Assembly: GCF_033807575.1 (NCBI RefSeq)
Contig: NC_084705.1
Location: 10,038,019-10,102,018, forward strand
Reading direction: 5' to 3'
DNA length: 64,000 nucleotides
Source of the DNA: Cydia pomonella
Lineage: Eukaryota > Arthropoda > Insecta > Lepidoptera > Tortricidae
Shown: positions 33,321 to 44,145 of the stretch, piece after piece
How positions within the stretch are numbered: position 1 is the stretch's first letter
Layout of the letters: each line of letters starts with the position of its first letter
The notes under the pieces: model-generated
What the model was told of the DNA's origin: nothing
The model's input: the letters and a program-made list of their open reading frames with translations, nothing else
Databases searched by the model: none
Position numbers and translations under genes: made by a program

Positions 33321-33655
33321 CACTTTCTTTGTGTCTGGGTTAGCATCTTGGAGGATTTAACTACTGAAGACGCCTTATCTGTAATTTTCTGTATAAAGCA
33401 ATCTGCCGATTTTTGCGGGGGTAGAGCACGCCAAATGTATGGCTATTGTAGGTAACGTACTAATAGCCATGTCAGATAAACGTCAGTCCATACAATAAAT
33501 ATGACCATTCGCCGAGGTTTTCGACAGACGGGTAAGCTCTTAAAGGCGACTCCTGTTATTAAATCCTCCAAGGTTAGCATTGTTTATAACTGTTCCAAAT
33601 TTCAAATTGATAGCTTTAGTTCTCGAAATATTTAGCGATGTGACAGACGGACCTT
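33321..33655 (-). repeat. GGGTTCCG element type B fragment, split by a MITE
   Basis: CTTTCTTTGTGTCTGGGTTAGC, then after the MITE GTTAGCATTGTTTATAACTG, TTCCAAATTTCAAATTGATAG and ATTTAGCGATGTGACAGACGG. This matches B in reverse. The GGGTTCCG end is missing. Confidence 0.65.
33347..33572. mobile_element. 226-bp MITE with 8-bp target duplication
   Basis: Inverted ends CTTGGAGGATTTAA and TTAAATCCTCCAAG lie between exact copies of GTTAGCAT (33339-33346 and 33573-33580). An 8-bp duplication is typical of hAT elements. The site is inside a B-element fragment, so the insertion is younger than that element. No coding content. Confidence 0.85.
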
Positions 33656-33889
33656 TTTTTGGCACAAAATACTAATAAGTATTGTAGTATTTTTGAAGCC
33701 ATAGTTATCTACCTATACGTATGACTAGACAGCTTTTTGGTTGTGGGTACTACAAAACGATATTTCATGCAGGTCTAATATATCTGGAGTCCAGCTGAGC
33801 AACATTTGTATCCCAAGGCGTTTGTCTCGTGCTAAAGCCGCCACTGTCCCCCAGGCAAGCAAAAGCATTATACTACGTGTAGCCACCAG

Positions 33890-34130
33890 AAAACATTTTT
33901 CAACACACTTTGCTCGTAACGTGGCACTTATGGAAACGCTTTTAGGATTATAATCCTAGATATTAAACACGCGTGCTTTTTTCATTACTTATACATATTA
34001 TCACACTTGTGCTAATAATACGAGTACGTATTGAAATGCTTTTTTTTTTAAACCAACTATTCGGTTTTAAAAGTTCAAAGAGGGTTTATCTCGCCAAATA
34101 TAATTTATAGATTACATTATCTCGTAATAC
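33890..34130. repeat. Dispersed repeat E, copy 2
   Basis: Same order as 10757-11050: TTTTTCAACACACTTTGCTCG, ATAATCCTAGATATTAAACA plus CGCGTGC, CCAACTATTCGGTTTT and TATAATTTATAGATTA. It is shorter in the middle. Confidence 0.65.
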
Positions 34131-34133
34131 AAT

Positions 34134-34236
34134 TACAGTACATATGATGCTACTTACCGCCCTAGTGCGGTGCGAGTAACAAGCACTAAGTTTACGTGCG
34201 TATGTCGAAAATTTTAAGGGCCATATGTACTGTTAA
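34134..34236. repeat. Small TIR element
   Basis: Ends TTACAGTACATATG and CATATGTACTGTTAA enclose about 100 bp with CTTACCGCCCTAGTGCGG. Probably a MITE; autonomy and family unknown. Confidence 0.5.
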
Positions 34237-35571
34237 ACGGTGTACAATACTCGTGCGAAAAGAGGATTCGCAACTCTTGTCGATTTAAAACACTCCCATT
34301 GGTCGTTATCGCCACATGTTGCGGATTTCCTTCTTTTCGCATTTGTATCGTAATTTACTCTTTCGCACTGATGAGATGTTCATATACGTGATGGCTTCCC
34401 TTTCGCATACTTCAGCTGTCTTTAAGCGTTAGCGTTTAATAGGCCAGCGGTGAGATCGCAGAATGAAAAAATAACACACCCTTTTCCCTATTTGTTACGA
34501 TATTGGAATAATTTCGTAAGTTTTTAGTATAAATATTGACGAAAATGTCCATTTCAAGTAGTATTGAAAATAACGAACACATAAATTTGCGAGAAATGCT
34601 AATAGAAGCAAGAACCTCGAATTTTAGCCTTTTACTAGGTACCAAAAATCGAGTGAAAAATACTTAGCATCATTATGAAACTTTTGTACAATGAAAAACC
34701 AGCAAAAACGCCGTATTTCTCGAAAAACGTGTTCATAGCTTAGGTACGTTAATGAATAGACGAATAAGTAACTATTATTCCATGTCATATTGTATTAAGT
34801 GGAATTGTACCATTTAAAATTATACTTTTACTGTTTTAACAATGAAATTTTGATTAATATACCTCGTTTATTTCCTCGCAAGTGTGGTCAAAATCGTCGT
34901 ATGAAACGCGAGTGCATACATCGGCTGTCTTATTGCGCGCTGGCTTCCAGGTCGCGAGTACAATACCGCCTCCTGTGTAATGACCAACGTAGCACACTTG
35001 TATCATAACGTACTATTGTTATATGATTCACTGTAATGTCGAATTGTTACACGTCATAACCATATAGCACCAAACATAATTTTCATTTATAGTGGGTACA
35101 TTGTACAAGGAGGGTAGTGTACAAGGGAGGTAAGTGAAATATTGGACACGAGGGAATTAAAGACCCGAGTTTGCAAAACTCTTACCCCCGGAGTTACACA
35201 CAATGTTTTTCATCACACTTACGAAGAAAAAACTAAATTTTAACCGAAATAATTCTTAAATACGGTGACATTTCAAATATTCGTCCGCCATATTGTCATT
35301 GTTTGACACCTATCTGGCTTTCAGCCACGATTGAAAATTGTGAAAAATATTTTAAACGGCTATTAAATTAATGAACTTAAATCTTCTTAAACATAAACAA
35401 CGGCTCTCTTTTGTAAGACAAATCCCACCAAAAACATTCTGTAAAAAACTAGCCAAGTCTCGATGGAGCTGCTTGTTTATCTCTAAAAAGTAATGAAATC
35501 TAGACAAAGTCGTGCCAAGTCTAAGGCTCCTTACTGCGATTTATTTATTATTATAGTTAATGTTGTGTGAC
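34237..35571. other. Intronic sequence, little seen
   Basis: AT-rich noncoding sequence. The stretch near 35098-35230 (ACAAGGAGGGTAGTGTACAAG and following) has the look of a dispersed repeat but has no partner here. Confidence 0.35.
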
Positions 35572-35656
35572 TTGGCCGTTGAAGGGTACAAAACCAGGCG
35601 ACAGGTTGGTGCAATGGTGTCATGGAGCACCTGGTTTTGTACCCTTCAACGGCCAA
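35572..35656. repeat. Perfect 27-bp inverted repeat, 31-nt loop
   Basis: TTGGCCGTTGAAGGGTACAA plus AACCAGG at 35572-35598 is matched exactly by its reverse complement at 35630-35656. The transcript of either strand would fold into a stable hairpin of pre-miRNA-like size. No second copy was noticed in the window. Confidence 0.8.
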
Positions 35657-35682
35657 CTGAATAAGAACTGGTCAAATAATTT

Positions 35683-36531
35683 AATATTTTATCTGTAGCT
35701 TCCCAATATATCTATGATAGTAATATTTATGTTGTTAAAACCCCTTCACTAAGAATTCTGATGTCCATAGAAATAATCATAAGCTTTCTATCAGAAAGTG
35801 TCGTGTCCGCAAAGTACAAAAGTCAATCGCTGGGCAATGCATTAATTTTTATAACAAGTTACCTGATGATGCTTTAAGATTCACCTTGCCAGCTCTTAAG
35901 AATAACTTAAAAAAGTCATCGTTGTTAAAGGCTTATTACAGAGTCAAGGGCTACTTGACAGACAAACATGCATGGTCCAAACCAGAAACTGTAAAAACAA
36001 GTAGCAATTAAAATTATTTTATTATGTGTAGAGTTACAGGTGACACAGCTCAGGTAAGAAAGCACATCAAATATTTTATGTAGGTACAGCAATCAGATTT
36101 ATATAAAGTATATTCTCATTTCTTTATTAATTATATTTTTCTTTTCCTTTTGTAAGAATTCGATATCATATGTTTTCTGAAAGAGCTACGTATTTGTGTG
36201 ATTTGATATGACATATATTTTTTATAACCAAATTTCTTTAAAGAATTAGCTCTGTATGTAAGTGCATGATTTCTATAGTAATCTAAATTGTATTTTTTCT
36301 TATTTAATGCATGTTAATTATAAGATGTAATGTTTTGAAAAGATGTGTCCCGCCGAGTTTCTTGCCGGGCCATATTGGGATAGCTCCAATTGAGGGGGGA
36401 TTTAAATCTTCTCGGAGAGGTGTAGGGTTAGAGCCGGTATAGCTTTATTTGACGTTCATAAACGCATTGTAATATGCCTACTTGAATAATAAAATATCTT
36501 TATCTTTATATTTATCTTTATAATAATAAAT
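35683..36531 (+). pseudogene. Jockey-like LINE 3' end, second copy
   Basis: Plus-strand homologue of the end of the LINE at 13676-14925: AAGCTTTCTATCAGAAAGTG, TTTTTATAACAAGTTACCTG and CATGCATGGTCCAAACCAGA. The last coding part is broken by deletions and stops. The 3' UTR includes CGCCGAGTTTCTTGCCGGGCC and GAGCCGGTATAGCTTTATTT, ending AATAATAAAATATCTTTATC with further ATCTTT units. These are hallmarks of lepidopteran jockey-type LINEs. Confidence 0.85.
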
Positions 36532-37028
36532 TTAAAAGTTCAATCCTTGCACATAAAGCACACGACATGCTTTTCTTACTCGTAAGCAAAATTTTCCTAG
36601 TGAATTCATGGCTCTAAGTCGTTCGGAGATGTTTAAAAATGTAAAGTGTAGCCGACGACGTATATCGCGGGCGTCCCGATAAACATCCCCGGGCGGCCGC
36701 AGTGCTTTGTTTACGTTCTATGCGCGACTACGTGATGTATTTAGGCTACATGCCCATTGTAGAGCCGGAACTTTTCACAATATTATTAAACGACCAGATT
36801 ATCCATCAACATATACGTAGATATATGTTGTTTATATAATATAAGCTCAACGAGGCCCATTCAAATAGTCATTTATTGTTATCATTATGCGTAATGGATA
36901 TGATCTGTCAATTGTGTGGTTGAAGAAAAGTTGACACTATTAACAGCTGATATTAGATGATATTAGGTACACATTGATAACAAGTAATTACATACTATCT
37001 AAATAAACCTCATGCATGCATTCCATAA
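36532..37028. other. Spacer with a small GC-rich patch
   Basis: Mostly AT-rich. Near 36648-36720 a GC-rich patch includes ATCGCGGGCGTCCCG and CCCCGGGCGGCCGC. No exon or start site could be supported there. Confidence 0.35.
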
Positions 37029-37588
37029 TCAACTAGGAACCCTTACACATTATAGATTTGCTATGTACGTCTGTCCGTCCGCGGTTTGCTCCGTGATCGT
37101 TAGTATTAGAAAGCTGCAATTTGGCATGGATACATAACTCGTGCATGGCGAATGGCGAGTGGCAAAAGAATGGTACAATAAAAAGGAGAAAAATATTTTA
37201 TATATTTTTTTTATGTGAAAAAAATAATCTTTCTTCTTTAAAAAACGAATAAGGGCACCAACAACCATTTTTTTAAGGTGATTATTTTCGGAAAATGCGC
37301 TAACCATGGGTCCAAAAAATGGAAAAACAAAACTTAAAAGAAAAGCAAGTGCTTTCAACAAAAACTATAGCGAACATGATCGGCGGTATTCAAATGATTG
37401 CAGAAAGTCTTCTCTTCTTAGCAAAAGGACGTACAAAGCGCTGCGAATGTACTCCCTTATGCTTATAATGTAGGTACATTATATTAAATTATTAAATAAT
37501 AGCCCCCGGGGGTTAGCTTATTTCGACAGAATGGTAAATACGGAACCCTGCACTGAGCATGGCCCCACATGCACTTGGCCGATTTTTG
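37029..37588 (+). repeat. GGGTTCCG element type A, diverged copy
   Basis: CAACTAGGAACCCTTACAC, GTCTGTCCGTCCGCGGTTTG, TCGTTAGTATTAGAAAGCTG, CCATGGGTCCAAAAAATGG and GGAACCCTGCACTGAGCATG follow the A order to GGCCGATTTTTG. The GGGTTCCG start is lost. Confidence 0.65.
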
Positions 37589-38700
37589 AACCATAAATAC
37601 TAATTAGTTTTAATAACAAAACAAGTACCAATTAATTTTTCGTCCGGCGAGATGAAAATGAAATAGTGAAACAATATTTTTTTCGTGACTATATCCTTTA
37701 CTTATACATAAATAGCATTGCTATAGTTGTCGTTTAAATACATATAATGGACGCGTAACTTAAAAGAAAAGCAGGTAGGGCTTGCGTGATCACGGTTAAC
37801 GAGAAATAACTGCTTAGGTCCTGGACAAGGTAAGGTAAGGGAATTTGTCATAGCTTAAGGACCTATTTATTCCCAATCTTAACGTTTACCTAGAGATTTT
37901 TCAAATGATTCTGCTTGGAACTAAAAATATAAAATGAGTATTAAAGTTGTAATTTACTGTAAATGCCTCGGTAATTCATACGATATAATGTATTTCCTAC
38001 GGTTCGGCAACACGAACATCAAGCGGTAAGACTGCTCTGCTCGGCGGTCTAACAGCGACTGCCTGTAATTGTCAGTGACGTCACCATGACGTAAGCGCTT
38101 GAAACGTCTATACACTACACGTTTACTTCCGGCACACCCAGCTGCAAAATTGCACGGCCGCTTTATAAATGAATTAATTCACAATGTGTGCATGCAATTT
38201 TGCAGCTCGCTGTATTTGCAGTAGAGGTATGTGACTGCAAATAGATATAAAAGTAAATACCAGTCCCGTGCTACATAAACCGTAGCAATAACGCATACCT
38301 ACATACTACACAAGTGAACGAATTATCTTCGACTTTTTATTTAAGTAAATCTTTTAGAACTTTTGAAGTATCAGTGCTACCCAATTATAAATACATAGTT
38401 GACTGTAGAATCAAATGTCATAAATATTAAAAATCACTTATTTACTTAATACTTTTTTGGGTTGGCAAGTATTCCTTGTAAATGCGGCGTAATACCGTAA
38501 TTACGGCTTCGCGTATATGAAGCAATTTAAAAAGTGAGATTCTGCAAGAGCTTTAATTAAAGTTGATCAAAGAGCCGACACCGACAGCTAGGGGATGACT
38601 GAATCAACTGAATCCGACTACGTATTAAAAAATATGACGAATTCACAACATATTTAAGATTTCACAACACAACACAGACTTATTGAGATTTATACCTATA
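37589..38700. other. Intronic sequence with CRE-like sites
   Basis: AT-rich noncoding sequence. A palindromic TGACGTCA lies at 38076-38083, with a second TGACGTAA nearby. CAGCTGCAAAATTGCA (38140) and TGCAATTTTGCAGCT (38192) form an inverted pair. No gene start could be fixed, so no function is assigned. Confidence 0.35.
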
Positions 38701-38829
38701 TTAACGGCCCGATTCGACGCAATGCTTATAAGAAGCCACAGTGATACGATACCGATTTGTCACTGTCAAAAGTGACTTTTTTTAAATGAAGAAATGTTAA
38801 ATTATAAGCATTGTTCAAATCGGGCCGTA
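38701..38829. repeat. Foldback MITE
   Basis: AACGGCCCGATTCGACGC, AATGCTTATAA and their complements TTATAAGCATTG and CAAATCGGGCCGT bound about 130 bp that also carries an inner GTCACTGTCAAAAGTGAC hairpin. Confidence 0.65.
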
Positions 38830-39133
38830 AGTATAAAGATAACATGGGGGATTGTATTGTATTTACTAATGGGGAAACGACTATAACTTAACTATGTATT
38901 TTTGAAACAATCTTGCTTCAGAAAGAAATTTTGGGATCAAATTTTGGGAATAGGTTGCCGAGCCGTGGTAAAACGAGGAAAGCAATTTCAGCGTTTATGA
39001 TAATTCTTCAGCAAGGGCTTAAAAAAGGGGTTGAAACTTTGTATCGAGTATGAAAACATTTTTGAGTGCGAGTGAAATATATAACAACCAACATACAAAT
39101 CCATGCGTACGCTGTCGCGGCCAACAGCTATTA
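38830..39133. other. Spacer, no feature seen
   Basis: Noncoding sequence. Confidence 0.35.
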
Positions 39134-39610
39134 TACAGGGTGATTCATGAGACGTGAGCTGGACTAAGCCTACACAATCAGTAAATGTTAATGAATCGTT
39201 CACCATCATATTTAAGTAAAACAATCACGCTTTTTATCTGTTATTTAACTTTTTCTTAAGGACAAATTTGATTATCTACAATCATGGACACCCTACAACA
39301 CTTAATTAACAAAGATAAAACCTCTTTAACCGTTATGACAGCACTTTGATTATGAAGAAAATAAAATGTCACACTTGAGTGAGATACGATTTTATAAAAG
39401 TAACCAGGCTCCCATGACATTCAATTTGTCACTTATTATGGATAAAACAAAGAGGGTGACCATAAATATCGTAAATAAAATAAAACTCTCTTTTTTGAAC
39501 AGTAAAAATTAAATTAACGTTAATCTCACAAATACTGGTACGAAACAGTTGCTGATAATTTACCGAATATGCAGGCTTGATCCTGCTCACGTCTCCTGAA
39601 TCATCCTGTA
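39134..39610. mobile_element. TIR element with TA-type ends
   Basis: TACAGGGTGATTCATGAGAC with GTGAGCTGGACTAAGCC at the left is inverted at the right as GGCTTGATCCTGCTCAC and GTCTCCTGAATCATCCTGTA. The 477-bp unit is noncoding. The TA at each end suggests a Tc1/mariner-type MITE, but the family is not certain. Confidence 0.65.
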
Positions 39611-39802
39611 TATGTATCTGTTTTTTTCTGTGTAGGTGTTTCTATGGTTATAAATAAGTACAGTGGAGGATCAATAGAACTGGCGAACAATGTAAACAAA
39701 CCAATTTGCCTTCATTAATTTCTTATCTCGCACTTATTAAAAGTACTGATAGACTTGAGCATTCACCCGGGCGGAATATCGAGCATACGCAGGTTTTAAG
39801 AG

Positions 39803-40120
39803 GGAAGCATAGCTTTTTGAATATAACGAAATAACGTCAATTTTTCTATGAAATTCCATTTCGGGAGAAAACGGTTTCCACTAACTAAATCTTAACAAAT
39901 CACTTTGATTTTGATGTCGATCGCTTCAGCATAATAATTTCTAGGTTTATAGGTTTCGCTTTTGGGGATTTCTTTCGTGTTGCAAATTTTTGAAAAAAAA
40001 AGGGAAACCTGTAAACCTAGGTTTTCATTAGGTCAATAACATACTACAAAATCATGTAGAATGGAAAAACATTTTCTCTTTCTGTATGGACGATCATGTG
40101 TGGCATACTCCCCTCTTAAG
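39803..40120. repeat. Dispersed repeat R, copy 2
   Basis: Matches 30312-30655, including AAATTCCATTTCGGGAGAAAAC, TTTTGATGTCGATCGCTTCA and GTATGGACGATCATGTG. Confidence 0.65.
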
Positions 40121-40291
40121 CCGATTCGACGAATTGTTTGACGATTCAAGTTCCCGGGAATCCTCATTACAAGCGAAAGCTCAGAATGTAGGCTAAGCTA
40201 TCTTATCGACAGCTTAGAGTAAGACCAAGATAACCATGCAGCGATTTTTATATCATAGGCGCAAGGTTATTTAAACGACATAATTTCATCA

Positions 40292-40365
40292 TCGCGATTT
40301 CGGGGTTTGTGCCCTAGTAAAAGTTGTTCAGTATGACCTATATATTCATCCCGTAAATTATTGCA
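40292..40365. repeat. Short dispersed repeat shared with 49205
   Basis: CGCGATTTCGGGGTTTG, AGTAAAAGTTGTTCAGTATG and ACCTATATATTCA recur at 49205-49280. Confidence 0.5.
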
Positions 40366-40439
40366 GGTGACTAAATAAACCACCTGTATGTCATATGCTA
40401 GCAAAATCTGTGATATTTGTTTATATTACTTAAATATTG

Positions 40440-40685
40440 CGGGACATCATTTTCCTATCTGGATAAGTATTGACATTTTGAAAAATATATTTACATCATT
40501 TAATCCAGCAGTGGCAGCAAGGTTCCATTTTTATCGTTTGTCACTATACCAGTCACTTTCGGACTTACATACTTGTTAGAACATGACAGGCATGGTGATA
40601 AAGAGCCGACCATCTTAGCCCTACAGATAGTACAGATATAAAAATGGATACTACGTTTGTATGGAGAAGCGGTCACGTGACTTGG
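40440..40685. repeat. Element G, diverged copy
   Basis: ACATCATTTTCCTATCTGGAT with GACATTTTGAAAAATAT at the left, and GGATACTACGTTTGTATGGAG with AAGCGGTC at the right, match the arms and core of G elements at 40897 and 47763. Confidence 0.45.
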
Positions 40686-40886
40686 CCGCCTTTCACCTTA
40701 ATCAGCGTTCCCACTATGTCGTAATTGTCGTAAACGACAGTTAGTCGTCAATAAATAATAAATATCCAACCCACGACAAGACGGCTAGCGTTCTATAAGT
40801 GAACACGTCCATTTAAATGTACACTTGTATCAACAGGCCACGACCCACGACTATCTGTCGTTACGACATAATGGGAAAGCGGCCTT
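40686..40886. repeat. Foldback MITE H
   Basis: GGCCGCCTTTCACC and CCACTATGTCGTAATTGTCG with TAAACGACAG are matched by CTGTCGTTACGACATAATGG with GAAAGCGGCC. It sits between two G-like elements. Confidence 0.55.
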
Positions 40887-40896
40887 AAGTGAAGGA

Positions 40897-41277
40897 CCCG
40901 CGCAAAATCACCTTTTTATACAAACGTCCCCATTTTCCCCTCTGGATATTAACATGTTTGAAAATATTTTGACACAATTTGTTATATATCAACCACAGCT
41001 ATACAGCGTAGGGACGTCTGATTTTTTCGAGCTTTTAATTATTATTTTGTAGGAGTTAAGGTAGAAGCATTTAAAATTTTGTATGAAATCTGTTTTTCGC
41101 TCCTAATTTTTACAATAATATTAATAATACAAAAATCGATAAAAGTCAAACGTAGGGGCATAGCTATGGTTAATATTACTTAATGTACATCAAACCATGT
41201 AAAAATATTTTCCAAAATGTCAATAAGTATCCAAACAGGAAAATAGGGTCTACGTTTGTATGAGGAATCGGCCGTCC
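40897..41277. repeat. Element G, copy 1
   Basis: Left arm CGCAAAATCACCTTTTTATAC with AAACGTCCCCATTTTCC; right arm GGAAAATAGGGTCTACGTTTG with TATGAGGAATCGG. The core shares GCTCCTAATTTTTACAATAAT and AGTCAAACGTAGGGGCATAG with 47763-48123. Confidence 0.6.
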
Positions 41278-41286
41278 TTTTAAACG

Positions 41287-41412
41287 CTTCGCACACCTTA
41301 CGTAATTCAGTAACTGACGTCAGAGACGCAGCAATACGTAGAGGTGTCAAGTGTCAACATATATGCATGCCTGTCGTCAGTTACTGTTTAAGAAAGGTGT
41401 GAGAAGCGCTTG
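41287..41412. repeat. Foldback MITE
   Basis: CGCTTCGCACACCTTACGTA with ATTCAGTAACTGACG is opposed by CGTCAGTTACTG and AAGGTGTGAGAAGCGCTTG. Confidence 0.6.
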
Positions 41413-42268
41413 AAAAGTTCAAACTTTTAACGCCTGCAATTATTGAGGAGCAAAGTTCAAACTAACAGTATTATTTAGAAACCGCCGAAAGGAGTAACAT
41501 TTGCAATGTATCATTAAGTACCGTTTCTACGTAGCGTAGGTGGTAGATGACAGAGTTATTTAATTGTAAGACTTAGCTAGTTACGGAGCTAAATAATACT
41601 CTAATCATGAAAGTATTGAAGCGAACATAATACAAAACTCGTCCGAGTTTTATTAAGTAGTGTACTCTAATCTCTCTCATAATAACAGCGAGGAACTTTG
41701 TTAGGATATGCCTACGTTATCATTAAGTAATACAAACTATTATTGAAAATGTGTACCTACTACGTATGTAAGTACGTATATATCCGCTAGCTTAGTGCTT
41801 ATTATTTAATAATAGGTAATATTACAATATAGGTAACAATTTATATGCTATGCCTATTTGCTTATCCCAGTAAGGCCTAGTTTCACCTTTAGATTGGAAC
41901 TGGATGTTCAGATGGCAGTTGTTTTCGTAAAAAAATGTGTGTAAAAAATAATATGTGTCAAACTTATGAACGAATTTCAAACAGGCGAATTTGTTTTACA
42001 ATATCCATAGTTGTTTCATATACAAACCATAACAAAATATAACTAAAAATTAGTTTGACTCCTTTATATTATAATCAGCTTTGCAATTTGCAATAACAAC
42101 AACAAAACGACTTTCGTTTGCCTATCAGCGCACCAAAACCAACCAGACAGGTGATCTTTCTGTCTCGTTTATACACATGCGTTGCTAAGCTATAGCGCGC
42201 TCTTTCGTCCATTGAACTCTGCTACCCCTCCCCTCATGCCACTGCGTACGCCGCGTTCGGCTCCCTTA
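41413..42268. other. Spacer upstream of the transposase-derived gene
   Basis: AT-rich to about 42100, then richer in C and G toward the start site at 42272. No repeat is recognised in the last 300 bp, which is compatible with host promoter sequence. Confidence 0.4.
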
Positions 42269-42269
42269 G

Positions 42270-42303
42270 TCAGTTCGGCGGCAGCGTCTGCGATAAATTG
42301 ACG
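42270..42303 (+). promoter_or_regulatory. Core promoter (Inr + DPE) of the DDE-derived gene
   Basis: Initiator TCAGTT at 42270-42275 sets +1 at A42272. TGACG begins at exactly +28 (42299), matching the DPE consensus. No TATA box at -30. The context is CpG-rich (GCGTACGCCGCGTTCGG upstream, CGGCGGCAGCGTCTGCG downstream). The layout is the same as at 7184-7218. Confidence 0.6.
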
Positions 42304-42364
42304 ACACGTATTTATATTCAGTTAACAGTGTAATAAACCATAAGTTGTGTGTTTAGCCCATTAG
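42272..42364 (+). other. Noncoding exon 1 of the DDE-derived gene
   Basis: A 93-nt exon without ATG, from the predicted start site to a strong donor (CCATTAG|GTAAGT). A 165-nt intron (42365-42529) follows and ends in ATTATTGTTCCAG. A spliced 5' UTR is more usual for a host gene than for a Tc1/IS630-type transposon. Confidence 0.55.
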
Positions 42365-42536
42365 GTAAGTTCCATTTATTTAAATATATGTTTGCTGTTG
42401 ACTGTGTATTTTCTGCTATCACATAACGTGTAAATAAACGAAATGTCGTTATTTGGTTTCACTATTCAGTATTATTTTGTAATTGCTTTACTTATTTTAG
42501 TTAATATATTTCTCTAATTATTGTTCCAGTGTGACA

Positions 42537-43725
42537 ATGGCAAAAGTTGATGGTGATGAAAACGAAAAAAGAGCACTTGATTGCCAAAACCAGGATATAT
42601 TACGTAAAATATTTGAAAAATGTAAATATGAAAGTGTTCATGGTTTGCAGAGACCTTTAGAATTATATAGAGAAAGAGTATTGTATTACACGGATACAAC
42701 AGAACACGTATTAAATGCCGTATTGAACTCTGAAAACGTTACCTATCGACCTGATTTATTTGATCGAGCTGTTATAAATGATTCATTAAGAACAATGTAT
42801 TCGCAGCAAGAGTCATTTTCGTTTAATGATATTTACGAGAAAATAAAGGAGAAAGTTAAGGTACCAAACTTAGATAATTTGTGCCGTGCTATGAAACAAT
42901 TGGGATATAAACCGATGAATACTAATTATGGTCATATTATAGCCGAAGATCCTAAATTTACTTATGAAAGATTTCGATATTTAAAAAAGATAACTAAGTT
43001 AAGAGCTTCTTCCAAAGCAATTTACTACATAGACGAAAGAATAATAGATTTGAACAAAACTTTTAAAAAGCCTTGGCTTGATGATCGTGAAGACGTTACC
43101 AAAAATGAAGGATACGTCTTCTTCCATATTGTATCCAAAAACGGACTGGAAAAAGGATTATTTTGTAATCAAGCTAACGCGGAAGATTTCAGCAAATGGA
43201 TTAGTGACATTGTTTTGTCTTTTATGAAAGCTTCAAGTGTCATAATAATGGATAACAGTCCGCTGCATGGAAAAAACGGTTATTGAACCAATATCTAGGC
43301 ACCATTCTAAGGCCGAAATGTTAAACTGGTTACAGCGTAATAACATTCCATGCTCGCCGAGTATGCGTAAAGCCGAATTATATGATCTCATTGCACGATG
43401 TCCCGTTAAGGATAGGCAGTATCAACTAGATCTGATTTTTCAAGCCCATGGACATGAAGTTCTACGTCTTCCAGAAAATTATCATGACCTGTCTATGACC
43501 GAACTATTGTGGGAACATATCCTTTCGAGCTCATTCTCGTTTGAAACAACCAACGTTTTCAACTTAAAGACCAAAGTGTATAATGCCATAACATCCATTC
43601 GCCAGGAAAAGTGGCTTCAGTTCGAATCAATTATTAATGACACCGAAAAGAATATATTGGCCGTTGACGAAGCCATCGAGCAGGCATTGGAGGCATATGA
43701 AATTGATCCAAAAGATGTTGTGTAA
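42537..43725 (+). CDS. DDE-superfamily transposase-derived protein, frame broken by one base
   Basis: The ATG at 42537 lies 7 nt into exon 2. Frame 1 encodes 249 residues to a TGA at 43284-43286. Frame 2 carries on from about 43273 to a TAA at 43723-43725. One A less in the run of six A at 43271-43276 would join them into about 395 residues. The N-terminal 150 residues look like helix-turn-helix and winged-helix DNA-binding regions (FNDIYEKIKEKV, LCRAMKQLGYKPM). The RNase H-like catalytic fold follows: YYIDERII (Asp166), SSVIIMDNSPLHGK (Asp239) and LPENYHDLSMTELLWEHI (Glu322). It aligns with a family of IS630/Tc1-like proteins whose usual third motif is PYHPDLNPIEL. The three acidic residues are kept while that motif is rewritten. 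The break may be a sequencing error, a recent mutation, or a true pseudogene. Confidence 0.8.
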
Positions 43726-43791
43726 CTAGGGCGAGATTTTTTTTGTATTACGTTTCCATAATTGTCAATGACTCGCATATGTAATACAACA

Positions 43792-43797
43792 AATAAA
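43792..43797 (+). terminator. Poly(A) signal AATAAA
   Basis: AATAAA lies 67 nt after the stop codon at 43725, followed by a T-rich stretch (TTTTTCTTATTTCTG). This is a fitting 3' end for the DDE-derived gene. Confidence 0.6.
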
Positions 43798-44071
43798 CGA
43801 TTTTTCTTATTTCTGTTATTTGTTTTAAATTTCCTATAGACCCGAGCACTTTTATATTCATTTTTTTGAAGATTAAGAGAGTCAACACTGCATGTACGGT
43901 CATTTTCAGAAGAAAGTGTACCCTGTCCTTTTTTTTTAAACCTAACAAATTTTGGGTTATTTCTAATCCCACTTTTGTAACGCAGTTAACCATACATGAT
44001 ATATGGACCGTTACATAACTGACATACATTTTGAACCTACGGAAAATATTCTTAGAAACGCGTAACTCTTC
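43798..44071. other. Spacer, no feature seen
   Basis: Noncoding sequence. I saw no inverted partner for the sequence upstream of 42270, so no transposon ends are evident around the DDE gene. Confidence 0.4.
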
Positions 44072-44145
44072 AGTATTTATTTAATCTTTATTGCACAATA
44101 CATGAAGGTACAAATGGCGGACTTAATGCCTTAAGTATTGCCATA
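44072..44145 (-). repeat. Truncated LINE 3' end
   Basis: TATTTATTTAATCTTTATTGC with ACAATACATGAAGGTACAAA and TGGCGGACTTAATGCCTTAAG is a reversed LINE tail (TGTGCAATAAAG type). The same tail is at 58255-58345. Confidence 0.6.

Noticed and set aside
38076..38094. CRE-like TGACGTCA with a nearby half-site
   Set aside because: Without a definable start site or exon nearby, eight-base matches are expected by chance in 64 kb.
43271..43277. A AAA AAC, a classical -1 frameshift heptamer in the correct phase at the break of the DDE-derived gene
   Set aside because: A -1 shift leads to the third frame, not the frame that encodes the rest of the domain, which needs +1. So programmed -1 frameshifting cannot explain the break.
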